NCBI GenBank assembly: GCA_002440945.1
Contig: DJWG01000056.1
Span: 18,501 to 31,446 of the forward strand
Source: Rhodobacteraceae bacterium UBA6236
Lineage (GTDB): Bacteria > Pseudomonadota > Alphaproteobacteria > Rhodobacterales > Rhodobacteraceae
Reading direction: 5' to 3'
DNA: 12,946 bases
The notes below the pieces were generated by a model. That model saw only the letters and a program-made list of their open reading frames with translations, made no database searches and was not told the origin of the DNA. Of the stretch, positions 1 to 5,666 are shown in pieces (positions within the stretch are counted from its first letter, which is position 1; each line of letters starts with the position of its first letter). A program made the position numbers and the translations under genes.

Positions 1-661
1 AGTTGAAGGTCATGAATTCGACGATTGGGCGCAGGCCGCCGAAGGCCGCGCCGACCGCGATCCCGGCAAAGCCATGTTCGGTGATCGGCGTGTCGATCAC
101 CCGCTTGGCGCCGAACTGGTCCAGCAACCCCTGGCTGATCTTGTAGGCGCCCTGGTATTCACCGACCTCTTCGCCCATCAGGAAGACCTCGCCGTCGCGG
201 GTCATCTCTTCGGCCATCGCTTCGCGCAGGGCCTCGCGCACCGTCATGGTCTTCATCGCCGTCCCGGCGGGCCAGTCGGGGGATGCATCCTTGACGGGTG
301 CGGCTGGGGCAGTCGGTGCCGCGGGGGCAGCCGGAGCCGCAGCGGAAACTTGAGCAGCAGCCGGAGCCGCCGCCGGAGCCGGTGCGGCCGGTGCCGCAGC
401 CTGCGGCGCGGCGCTTTCGCCTTCACCGGCAAGCGTCGCGATGGGGGTGTTCACCTTGACGCCCTCGGTGCCCTCGGCCACCAGGATCGCACCGATGGTG
501 CCCTCATCAACCGCCTCGAATTCCATCGTGGCCTTGTCGGTTTCGATTTCCGCGATGATCTGGCCGGACTTGACGGTATCGCCTTCCTTGACCAGCCATT
601 TGGCCAGCTTGCCTTCCTCCATGGTGGGGGACAGCGCCGGCATCAGGATTTCAATAGCCAT
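1..661 (-). CDS. pdhB: Pyruvate dehydrogenase E1 component subunit beta with N-terminal lipoyl domain (partial, 3' end outside window)
   Basis: This is the beta subunit of the E1 (decarboxylating) enzyme of the cytoplasmic pyruvate dehydrogenase complex. The first 220 codons are visible and the gene runs off at base 1. Residues 1-78 form a biotinyl/lipoyl domain, opening [19 protein letters not shown], with the lipoylated lysine in [10 protein letters not shown] (Lys43). Residues about 80-127 are an Ala/Pro-rich flexible linker. The transketolase-like E1 beta domain starts near residue 137 ([11 protein letters not shown]), followed by [14 protein letters not shown] and [14 protein letters not shown], both typical of E1 beta. 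A lipoyl domain fused to E1 beta is known from alphaproteobacteria. The ATG at 661 lies 12 nt after the pdhA stop, with a purine-rich GAGGGGGAA just before it, so the two genes are surely one operon. A pdhC (E2) gene is expected downstream, outside the window. Confidence 0.96.
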   Translation of the reverse strand, partial: MAIEILMPALSPTMEEGKLAKWLVKEGDTVKSGQIIAEIETDKATMEFEAVDEGTIGAILVAEGTEGVKVNTPIATLAGEGESAAPQAAAPAAPAPAAAPAAAQVSAAAPAAPAAPTAPAAPVKDASPDWPAGTAMKTMTVREALREAMAEEMTRDGEVFLMGEEVGEYQGAYKISQGLLDQFGAKRVIDTPITEHGFAGIAVGAAFGGLRPIVEFMTFN

Positions 662-673
662 TCCTATTCCCCC

Positions 674-1663
674 TCAGGCGTAGATATCGGTCCAGAGCTC
701 GCTCAACGCGGGCTCGGGGCTGGTCTTGGCGAATTCGGCCGAGTCGTTGACGATGGCCTTGATCTCGCGGTCGATGGCCTTCAGGTCATCGTCGGTCGCG
801 TGGCCGCCCGTCAGAAGCAGTTCGCGCACATGTTCGATCGCGTCGCGTTCGTCGCGCATCTTCTGCACTTCCTCACGGGTCCGGTATTTCGCCGGGTCCG
901 ACATGGAATGGCCGCGGTAGCGATAGGTCATCACCTCCAGGATGTAGGGGCCATTGCCCGACCGGCAGTGCGCGACGGCGCGTTCGCCCGCGTCCTTCAC
1001 CGCTAGAACGTCCATGCCATCGACCTGTTCGCCGGGAATACCATAGGCCTGGCCGCGTCCGAACAGCGTCGTCGACTTGGTCGAACGCTGGACGCTGGTG
1101 CCCATCGCATACTGGTTGTTCTCGATCACGAAGATCACCGGCAGCGCCCAAAGCTCGGCCATGTTGTAGGTTTCGTAGACCTGGCCCTGGTTCGCCGCGC
1201 CGTCACCGAAATAGGCGAAGGTCACGCGGTCGTTGCCGCGGTACTTGTCTGAAAACGCCAGGCCCGCGCCCAGGGGCACCTGCGCGCCGACGATGCCGTG
1301 GCCGCCGTAGAAATGCTTCTCTTTCGAGAACATGTGCATCGACCCGCCCTTGCCCTTGGAGTATCCTCCCTCGCGGCCGGTCAGTTCCGCCATCACGCCT
1401 TTCGGGTCCATCCCGCAGGCCAGCATGTGGCCGTGGTCGCGGTAGCTGGTGATGCGCTTGTCGCCTTCCCCCGCCGCGGCCTCAAGCCCGACGACGACGG
1501 CTTCCTGCCCGATGTACAGGTGACAGAAACCGCCGATCAGGCCCATGCCGTAAAGCTGGCCCGCTTTCTCCTCGAAGCGCCGGATCAGCAGCATTTCGCG
1601 GTAGTATTTCAGCAGATCGTCCTTGGACACATTGGGCTTTGCGGCGCTCTTGCGTGCAGCCAT
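674..1663 (-). CDS. pdhA: Pyruvate dehydrogenase E1 component subunit alpha
   Basis: The 329-aa alpha subunit pairs with PdhB as a heterotetramer that decarboxylates pyruvate using thiamine diphosphate and reductively acetylates the lipoyl group. The TPP-binding motif runs from GDGAANQG (about 153) to ENNQYAMGTS (about 181-190), with the expected GDG and NN ends. YRYRGHSMSDP (about 247-257) is the conserved loop that in mitochondrial homologues carries the regulatory serine. Also typical are the early MLLIRRFEEKAGQLYG and the GGSMHMF segments. Length is close to other bacterial E1 alpha of this type. The ATG at 1663 is preceded by GGGAGG at an 8-nt gap and by GGAGGT touching the start; the former is the better-placed ribosome binding site. 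It is first in the visible pdhA-pdhB operon and is preceded by a 112-nt gap holding an AT-rich palindrome. Confidence 0.97.
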   Translation of the reverse strand: MAARKSAAKPNVSKDDLLKYYREMLLIRRFEEKAGQLYGMGLIGGFCHLYIGQEAVVVGLEAAAGEGDKRITSYRDHGHMLACGMDPKGVMAELTGREGGYSKGKGGSMHMFSKEKHFYGGHGIVGAQVPLGAGLAFSDKYRGNDRVTFAYFGDGAANQGQVYETYNMAELWALPVIFVIENNQYAMGTSVQRSTKSTTLFGRGQAYGIPGEQVDGMDVLAVKDAGERAVAHCRSGNGPYILEVMTYRYRGHSMSDPAKYRTREEVQKMRDERDAIEHVRELLLTGGHATDDDLKAIDREIKAIVNDSAEFAKTSPEPALSELWTDIYA

Positions 1664-1690
1664 ACCTCCGGCCTCCCTCTTGGCATGAGA

Positions 1691-1733
1691 TAGTTCAATA
1701 TTAAACTATTTATACCGCATCCGAAACTGTCAT
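1691..1733 (-). promoter_or_regulatory. Probable pdhA promoter with an 18-bp near-palindromic operator
   Basis: In the 112-nt gap upstream of pdhA, 1691-1708 reads as a near-perfect palindrome (TAGTT, then C/T, AATATT, A/G, AACTA), matching its own reverse complement at 16 of 18 positions. It stands out because it is AT-rich in a GC-rich genome and ends 27 nt before the pdhA start. On the minus strand a -10 like TAATAT (1703-1698) sits at its centre, with a weak -35 TTTCGG (1726-1721) at 17 nt. TATAAA at 1714-1709 is an alternative -10. A second small inverted repeat (TGTCAT, 1728-1733, and ATGACA, 1749-1754) lies further upstream. The size and symmetry suit a dimeric repressor such as a MarR- or GntR-family protein, but no regulator is identifiable here. 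Confidence 0.45.
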
Positions 1734-1775
1734 GCGAGTGAAATCTGTATGACATCGCAGATGTAAATAATGCGG

Positions 1776-2078
1776 TTAGTGAATGATGATCTCGTCCGAC
1801 CGCGCGAGGCCAAGGATGTCACGGGCCTGCTGATCCAGCAGGTCAAGGTCGAGGTATTCGTCGGACATGCGCCGCGTCAGGTTGGCCATATGCGCGGCCT
1901 CGCCCTGCAGGCGGTCGCGTTCCAGCGCCAGGGCTTCGCGTTCCGCGGCAATCTGCACGCGGCGGAACACGCCGTAATCGCCCTGAACGGCGGCAAAGGT
2001 GAAATAGGCCCCGGCCGCAAGGCAGAGCCCGTAAAAGATCAGATCGCCAACTGGCGGGCGTTTTCGGTGAATCCGCAT
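1776..2078 (-). CDS. FtsB/DivIC-like septum formation initiator family protein
   Basis: A 100-aa bitopic membrane protein with a short basic cytoplasmic N-terminus (MRIHRKRPP), one transmembrane helix at about residues 11-30 (DLIFYGLCLAAGAYFTFAAV), and then a heptad-like stretch at about 38-70 (REALALERDRLQGEAAHMANL) that should form a coiled coil. It ends in a short conserved-looking tail containing DLDLLDQQARDILGLA. This is the architecture of FtsB/DivIC, which with FtsL and FtsQ links divisome assembly to septal peptidoglycan synthesis. Sequence identity in this family is low, so the assignment rests on architecture, length, and the known location of such a gene next to pdhA in alphaproteobacteria. 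The ATG at 2078 has GAGG at a suitable distance upstream. It lies 112 nt upstream of pdhA on the same strand, and pdhA probably also has its own promoter. Confidence 0.85.
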   Translation of the reverse strand: MRIHRKRPPVGDLIFYGLCLAAGAYFTFAAVQGDYGVFRRVQIAAEREALALERDRLQGEAAHMANLTRRMSDEYLDLDLLDQQARDILGLARSDEIIIH

Positions 2079-2209
2079 TCACTGCCTCGATTGCCGCCTC
2101 TTTTCGGGCGGTCTTCCCCGCGAATCATGCCATGGCCGAATCAGGTTTGAAACCCTGTAATTGGCTTGTTCCGACGATTTTCAACGGCTGGGGCGTGCCG
2201 GATGGTCCC

Positions 2210-2227
2210 GGCGGCCAAAGGGCCGCC
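2210..2227 (-). terminator. GC-rich hairpin downstream of the IalB-family gene
   Basis: GGCGGCC and GGCCGCC pair perfectly over 7 bp around the loop AAAG, 16 nt beyond the stop codon of the IalB-family gene. There is no T tract on the minus-strand side, so it is at best a weak or Rho-assisted terminator or an mRNA 3' end stabiliser. The rest of the 2079-2243 gap shows only a small symmetric GGTTT-G-AAACC at 2144-2154. Confidence 0.35.
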
Positions 2228-2243
2228 AGGACGTGCAGGCAGA

Positions 2244-2903
2244 TCACTGCGCGGGCTGGTTTTCCTTCGCCACCGCGTCGAAACCGGCCGTGAAGCCCTT
2301 GAGCGAGATGTCCAGGACGACCTTCTGCTTCGGCGCCGCCGCAGGAACCAGCGTCATCGTGGCCTTGGCGCCCTTCTTCAGCGCTTCGATTTCAGCCTTG
2401 GTGAAGCCCACGCGCGAAACGCAGCCGATGGGCGAGCAGAAGGTGAACGGGTAGACCTTCGGCTTGGCCGTGTCGATCTGCAGCGTGATGTTGGCGGGCA
2501 GCAGGGTTTCCAGGGGCGTGATGATGGTCGCGCCAGCCGCGGCTTCGCCGCCTTCGGGAAGGGCGAGCATGCTGATTTCGGCGGTCGAGGTGCCCTTCTG
2601 GTCCTTCAGCAGCTGGTAAAGCTGGCAGGGCTCGGGCCCTTCGGTGACCTTCACGCAGTTCAGTTGCCAGCTGTCGAATTCCTGCTTGGTATAGGTCTGC
2701 GGACCGGCGTTCGCTTCCTGTCCCATCGACAGGCCCTGTTCGGGCGCGGGGGCCGCGTCGGTCGCCGCGGGCGCGGCTTCGGTGGCGGCCGGCGCTTCGG
2801 CGGGTGCCTCGGTCGTCGTCGCGGTCTGCGCAACCGCAGAGGTTGCCAGCGCCAGCGCCGAAACGACGGTCAACGCGCGAAACGAATGGGAAAGATCGAA
2901 CAT
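2244..2903 (-). CDS. Invasion-associated locus B (IalB) family periplasmic protein
   Basis: A 219-aa exported protein. The N-terminus (MFDLSHSFRALTVVSALALATSAVAQ) is a Sec signal peptide with likely cleavage after AVA or AVAQ. Residues about 27-55 are a low-complexity Ala/Pro/Glu/Thr linker. The globular domain begins near QTYTKQEFDSWQLNC and has the IalB pattern of a W-x-x-x-C strand followed by EPCQLYQLL and the paired cysteines of FTFCSPIGCVSRVGF. Four cysteines suggest two disulfides in the periplasm. IalB was named from Bartonella, but homologues are widespread in free-living alphaproteobacteria, so virulence should not be inferred; the molecular role is not established. The ATG at 2903 is chosen over the in-frame TTG at 2909 because AGGA (2914-2911) is 7 nt from the ATG but only 1 nt from the TTG. 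It appears to be a single-gene unit. Confidence 0.88.
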   Translation of the reverse strand: MFDLSHSFRALTVVSALALATSAVAQTATTTEAPAEAPAATEAAPAATDAAPAPEQGLSMGQEANAGPQTYTKQEFDSWQLNCVKVTEGPEPCQLYQLLKDQKGTSTAEISMLALPEGGEAAAGATIITPLETLLPANITLQIDTAKPKVYPFTFCSPIGCVSRVGFTKAEIEALKKGAKATMTLVPAAAPKQKVVLDISLKGFTAGFDAVAKENQPAQ

Positions 2904-3039
2904 CTGCAAGTCCTGTATATATGGATGTTACGTCCGGGCCTTAGCACGTCGTCGAAAGGCTGTCAGCGTCGAAACGGGAAAGTGACCGTCCCCGGCGCAA
3001 CAACCCGCCACACTGGTTCGGGTCGGGCAGGAGGAATAG

Positions 3040-3067
3040 AAAAAGGGCCCACGCCGGGGCCCTTTTT
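3040..3067 (-). terminator. Strong intrinsic terminator, symmetric so potentially bidirectional
   Basis: An 11-bp perfect stem (AAAAAGGGCCC at 3040-3050 with GGGCCCTTTTT at 3057-3067) around the 6-nt loop ACGCCG. The A and T runs flank the GC core on both sides, so it can terminate in either direction. No protein gene ends near it: the closest coding regions are the IalB start at 2903 and the ATPase start at 3381. On the minus strand it follows a promoter-like sequence at 3113-3141, which makes it the likely end of a short RNA. Confidence 0.8.
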
Positions 3068-3106
3068 CCGAATTTCTCCCTGTCGGACTGGCCGACTTAG
3101 TCATTG
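3040..3106 (-). ncRNA. Candidate small RNA, about 67 nt
   Basis: Three signals line up on the minus strand. A promoter-like TTGACG (3141-3136), a 17-nt spacer and TAGCGT (3118-3113) predict a start near 3106. A small hairpin follows, GTCGG/CCGAC with a 5-nt loop at 3082-3096. The strong intrinsic terminator at 3067-3040 ends it. The predicted RNA would be about 67 nt with an unpaired AGGGAGAAA stretch resembling a ribosome binding site. An ATG at 3104 opens an ORF through the terminator hairpin, with no ribosome binding site and no recognisable product, so a coding role is unlikely. This is prediction from sequence pattern only, and no known RNA family was recognised. Confidence 0.42.
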
Positions 3107-3112
3107 CTTGCG

Positions 3113-3141
3113 ACGCTATGCGGTCTGTTTGCGTCCGTCAA
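3113..3141 (-). promoter_or_regulatory. Minus-strand sigma70-type promoter candidate in the intergenic block
   Basis: TTGACG at 3141-3136 matches five of six -35 consensus bases. After exactly 17 nt comes TAGCGT (3118-3113), which keeps the conserved TA and final T of a -10. Loose -10 elements are common in alphaproteobacterial promoters. It drives nothing but the short stretch to the terminator at 3040-3067, or read-through towards the IalB-family gene. Confidence 0.45.
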
Positions 3142-3227
3142 CAGAATTCCTGCGCGGTCCATCCGCGCCGTGACCGGGAAACGAACCACACGGTCCTGTC
3201 CTTCGACTCCTCCCGCGTCCCTTGACG

Positions 3228-3254
3228 AAAAAAGCCGCGCCATGAAGGCGCGGC
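3228..3254 (-). terminator. Intrinsic terminator facing the minus strand, with no gene upstream of it
   Basis: Read on the minus strand, GCCGCGCC and GGCGCGGC form an 8-bp perfect stem around the loop TTCAT (3254-3234), followed at once by six Ts (3233-3228). On the plus strand there is no T tract, so termination is directional. The next gene on that side (the ATPase from 3381) is transcribed the opposite way, so the terminator must serve either an unannotated minus-strand RNA or antisense transcription from within the ATPase gene. Confidence 0.75.
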
Positions 3255-3302
3255 CAGTCTGACAGGGAGGAAGACATGCAGCGGATGCACCCAGCGCATC
3301 CG
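3228..3302 (-). ncRNA. Candidate second small RNA ending at the 3228-3254 terminator
   Basis: Upstream of the terminator on the minus strand lie a 7-bp perfect hairpin (CGGATGC/GCATCCG, 3302-3282, loop 7 nt) and a pyrimidine-rich single-stranded stretch containing CTTCCTCCCTGTC. The latter could pair with ribosome binding sites and is complementary to the candidate RNA at 3040-3106. A weak promoter, TTAACC (3333-3328), 17 nt, TTTCAT (3310-3305), would start transcription around 3296-3300, which would clip the 5' hairpin; the 5' end is therefore uncertain. No known family was recognised. Confidence 0.3.
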
Positions 3303-3308
3303 GCATGA
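3276..3308 (+). CDS. Possible 10-codon leader peptide MQRMHPAHPA
   Basis: An ATG at 3276 follows GGGAGGAAGAC, a near-ideal ribosome binding site with 5-6 nt spacing, and reads MQRMHPAHPA before a TGA at 3306-3308. The coding bases contain the perfect hairpin CGGATGC/GCATCCG (3282-3302). It precedes the ATPase gene by 72 nt. The strength of the ribosome binding site is the only argument for translation. The site also falls in one arm of the 22-nt inverted repeat and may exist for another reason. No convincing plus-strand promoter was found upstream of it. Confidence 0.28.
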   Translation: MQRMHPAHPA

Positions 3309-3315
3309 AACATCA

Positions 3316-3344
3316 CTGGCATGGAATGGTTAACCGAGTATTGT
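3316..3344 (+). promoter_or_regulatory. Promoter candidate for the HerA-like ATPase gene
   Basis: CTGGCA (3316-3321, four of six -35 bases), a 17-nt spacer and TATTGT (3339-3344, four of six -10 bases) predict a start near 3351 and a 30-nt leader to the ATG at 3381. The sequence overlaps a weaker minus-strand promoter (3305-3333). If used, it would leave the 10-codon ORF at 3276 outside the ATPase transcript. Confidence 0.35.
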
Positions 3345-3380
3345 CTGGTCGAGGATTTCGACGGATTTCGGGGGGTTCCC

Positions 3381-4922
3381 ATGACCGATACCAGCATTTT
3401 CGTGGGCGGCGGCGGCGAAGGCTACGGCACACCGCAGCAACTCCTGCTCAAATACGGCAACCGCCACGGGCTGATCGCCGGTGCGACCGGAACGGGGAAG
3501 ACGATCACGCTCCAGATCCTCGCCGAAGGTTTCTCTGCCGCGGGGGTGCCGGTCTTCATGTCGGACGTGAAGGGCGATCTTTCGGGCATCGCCAAGCCGG
3601 GCAGCGCCGACAGCAAGCTGCATGAGCCTTTCAGCAAGCGCGCCGCCACCATCGGCCATGACCTGCAATACACCGCCTTCCCGGTGACCTTCTGGGACAT
3701 GTTCGGCCAGCAGGGCCATCCGGTCCGCACCACGGTGTCAGAGATGGGCCCCTTGCTTCTGGCCCGGCTGATGGAGCTGACGGAGCCGCAGGAAGGTGTC
3801 CTGAACATCGCCTTCCGGCTGGCGGATGAGGAAGAGCTGCCGCTTCTGGACCTGAAGGACCTGCAGGCGATGCTGGTCTGGATCGGCCAGAACGCGGCCG
3901 AGATCGGTCTGCGCTACGGCAACGTCTCGCCCGCCACGGTAGGCGCGATCCAGCGCCAGCTTCTGGTGCTGGAAAATCAGGGCGCCGCGAAATTCTTCGG
4001 CGAACCGGCGCTGGATCTCGCGGACATGATGCAACTGGCCCCGGACGGGCGCGGGATGGTCAACATCCTCGCCTCCGACAAGCTCATGGGATCGCCGCGG
4101 CTTTATGCGACCTTCCTTCTGTGGCTGATGTCCGAACTCTTCGAAACCCTCCCCGAGGTGGGCGACCCTGACAAACCGAAACTCGTCTTCTTCTTCGACG
4201 AAGCGCATCTGCTGTTCGACGATGCCCCGAAGGCGCTTTTGTCGAAGGTCGAACAGGTCGCCCGACTGATCCGGTCGAAGGGGGTGGGGGTCTATTTCAT
4301 CACCCAGAACCCCGCCGACGTGCCCGACGACATCCTTGGTCAGCTTTCGAACCGGGTTCAGCACGCGCTGCGGGCCTTCACCGCCAAGGACCAGCAGGAC
4401 CTGAAGCGCGCCGCGCAGAACTACCGTCCGAACCCGCGTTTCGACACCGAAACCGCGATCAAGGAGGTGGGGACAGGCGAAGCCGTCACCTCTTTCCTCG
4501 AAGCCAAGGGCGCGCCGGGGATGGTCGAACGCACGCTCGTCCGTCCGCCCGCCTCGCAGGTCGGGCCGATCACGCCCGAGGAACGCCAGCGCATCGTGAA
4601 TGCCTCGTCGCTCTGGGTGAAATACGACCGCACCATCGACCGGGACTCTGCCTTCGAACGCCTGCAGGCCCGCGCTCAGGATGCCGCCGCTGCCGCCAGC
4701 AAGGCCAAGGCCGACGCCGAAACCGCCAAGGCCGAGGACCGCGAATTCCGCAACGCGCGTCGCTATGACGACGGGCTGCCGCGCCGCAGCACAACGTCGC
4801 GCAGCAGCCGCTCGGACAGCCTGGTCGAAACCTTCGGAAAAAGCGTGGTTCGCCAGCTTGGCACCAAGACCGGACAGGCCATCGTGCGCGGGATTCTGGG
4901 GTCGCTCTTCAAGTCGCGTTAG
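3381..4922 (+). CDS. HerA/YjgR-like P-loop ATPase (DUF853, helicase HerA-like C-terminal family)
   Basis: A 513-aa soluble ATPase. Walker A is GATGTGKT at residues 34-41. Walker B is LVFFFDEAH at 268-276. Next come GVYFITQNPADVPDDILGQLSNRVQHALR (about 303-331), the FtsK/HerA-type sensor and likely arginine-finger region. SDVKGDLSGIAKPG (61-74) is characteristic of the YjgR/DUF853 branch. Residues about 425-460 are an Ala/Lys/Glu-rich helix, then a basic Ser/Arg stretch (RRSTTSRSSRSDS) and a C-terminal helix. The ATG at 3381 is chosen over ATG 3321: it has a GGGGGG tract 6 nt upstream and begins at the family-like MTDTSIFVGGG, whereas the 20-residue extension has no ribosome binding site. Members are widespread in Proteobacteria and the role is not well established. 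There is no adjacent NurA nuclease or SIR2 gene, so a repair or defence pairing is not supported here. Confidence 0.93.
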   Translation: MTDTSIFVGGGGEGYGTPQQLLLKYGNRHGLIAGATGTGKTITLQILAEGFSAAGVPVFMSDVKGDLSGIAKPGSADSKLHEPFSKRAATIGHDLQYTAFPVTFWDMFGQQGHPVRTTVSEMGPLLLARLMELTEPQEGVLNIAFRLADEEELPLLDLKDLQAMLVWIGQNAAEIGLRYGNVSPATVGAIQRQLLVLENQGAAKFFGEPALDLADMMQLAPDGRGMVNILASDKLMGSPRLYATFLLWLMSELFETLPEVGDPDKPKLVFFFDEAHLLFDDAPKALLSKVEQVARLIRSKGVGVYFITQNPADVPDDILGQLSNRVQHALRAFTAKDQQDLKRAAQNYRPNPRFDTETAIKEVGTGEAVTSFLEAKGAPGMVERTLVRPPASQVGPITPEERQRIVNASSLWVKYDRTIDRDSAFERLQARAQDAAAAASKAKADAETAKAEDREFRNARRYDDGLPRRSTTSRSSRSDSLVETFGKSVVRQLGTKTGQAIVRGILGSLFKSR

Positions 4923-4933
4923 GCCCGGCACCC

Positions 4934-4980
4934 GGTTCACGTCTTCTGACAAAGCGGTGAACCCGCCCCCCGTGCGGGTT
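4934..4980 (+). other. Two mutually exclusive hairpins after the ATPase gene
   Basis: GGTTCAC (4934-4940) pairs with GTGAACC (4957-4963), and AACCCGC (4960-4966) pairs with GCGGGTT (4974-4980). The right arm of the first overlaps the left arm of the second, so only one can form. Neither is followed by a T tract. They could be a weak termination or 3' end structure between the ATPase and the L,D-transpeptidase genes. The rest of 4923-5044 shows nothing else clear. Confidence 0.3.
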
Positions 4981-5044
4981 GCCGCACCCTTGGATCTGAC
5001 CTACCACTCTAGCGGGGCGGGTCAGGCAGAAAAGGGTGAAAAAT

Positions 5045-5656
5045 ATGAAAAAACAGTCACTTGACCGAAAATCTTCGGGTGGTCAACCTCTGGACCGCCG
5101 TGGCGCGCTGATGGTCGCACTGGGCGCCGCGCTCGCTGCCCCGGTGATCCTGCGGGGCCAGCCTGCCCATGCCGCTGACCGCAGCGAGGGCTTTTCCCGC
5201 CGCAATGCCTCGAGCTTCCGCGCACAGGACTGGCGCAATCACTTCGACACGCTCGGGAAGGCCACGATCATCGCCGACACCACGTCGCGCGCGCTGCATT
5301 TCTGGGATGCCACCGGCAAGGATTACCGGATTTTCCCGACCTCGGTCCCGATTTCCGAAGATCTGACGAAGCGCGGCTATACCCAGGTCGTGCGCAAACG
5401 CATCGGGCCGGACTGGACGCCGACCGCTTCGATGGTGGCGCGCAATCCGAACCTGAAATACATCCCGCCGGGGCCCGGGAACCCGCTTGGCACCCATGCG
5501 ATGTATCTGAGTTGGCCCGCCTATTTGATCCACGGCACCCATGACACCCGCAAGATCGGGCGGCCGTCGTCGGACGGCTGCATCGGGCTTTACAACCACA
5601 TGATCCAAGAGCTTTTCGCGATCACCCCGGTTGGCGCGCAGGTGCGGATCATCTGA
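5045..5656 (+). CDS. Exported L,D-transpeptidase (YkuD/ErfK family)
   Basis: A 203-aa protein that should act on peptidoglycan in the periplasm, making 3-3 cross-links or attaching proteins to peptide stems. The N-terminus has DRRGALMVALGAALAAPVILRGQPAHA (17-43), an arginine pair followed by a hydrophobic core and an AHA cleavage site, suggesting a Tat-type signal, although the residues around RR differ from the strict consensus. The YkuD domain spans about 72-203. The active site is HGTHDTRKIGRPSSDGCIGLYN, with His163 and the nucleophile Cys179. The usual S/T-H-G-C is S-D-G-C here. The ATG at 5045 has AAGGGTGA 5 nt upstream. An in-frame GTG at 5036 lies inside that binding site and is less likely. 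The gene converges on the CBS-domain gene with a 10-nt gap. Confidence 0.92.
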   Translation: MKKQSLDRKSSGGQPLDRRGALMVALGAALAAPVILRGQPAHAADRSEGFSRRNASSFRAQDWRNHFDTLGKATIIADTTSRALHFWDATGKDYRIFPTSVPISEDLTKRGYTQVVRKRIGPDWTPTASMVARNPNLKYIPPGPGNPLGTHAMYLSWPAYLIHGTHDTRKIGRPSSDGCIGLYNHMIQELFAITPVGAQVRII

Positions 5657-5666
5657 CCGCAGGGGG

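Larger units (their letters stand above)
3073..3272. repeat. Long-range inverted repeat, 22-nt arms at 3073-3094 and 3251-3272
   Basis: The plus-strand segment 3073-3094 (core CTCCCTGTC then GACTGGCCG) equals the reverse complement of 3251-3272 (core CGGCCAGTC then GACAGGGAG) at 20 of 22 positions. The two differences are T/C near the outer end and G/A in the middle. The arms are 156 nt apart. One arm lies inside the candidate small RNA at 3040-3106, the other overlaps the loop-proximal edge of the next terminator and the ribosome binding site of the 10-codon ORF. A match of this length is very unlikely by chance within a few hundred bases. It could be a dispersed element present twice, or a functional pairing. 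Confidence 0.8.

Noticed and set aside
2166..3173. 335-codon plus-strand open frame across the IalB-family gene and the intergenic block
   Set aside because: It is antisense to a signal-peptide protein with the IalB cysteine pattern, and it runs through a strong intrinsic terminator.
3068..3240. tRNA gene in the structured intergenic region
   Set aside because: No T-arm (GGTTCRA) or cloverleaf pairing could be found on either strand; the hairpins present are terminator-like.
3097..3306. 69-codon minus-strand open frame in the intergenic block
   Set aside because: It runs through the 3228-3254 terminator, has no ribosome binding site and resembles no protein family.
3381..4922. HerA-like ATPase as part of a defence or NurA-HerA repair system
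   Set aside because: The SDVKGDLSGIAKPG signature places it in the housekeeping-like YjgR/DUF853 group, and neither neighbour is a nuclease, SIR2 or other defence effector.
3738..4952. 404-codon open frame on the minus strand opposite the ATPase gene
   Set aside because: It is antisense to a clear DUF853 ATPase with Walker motifs. The translation is Arg/Gly/His-rich with no domain, as expected for GC-rich shadow frames.
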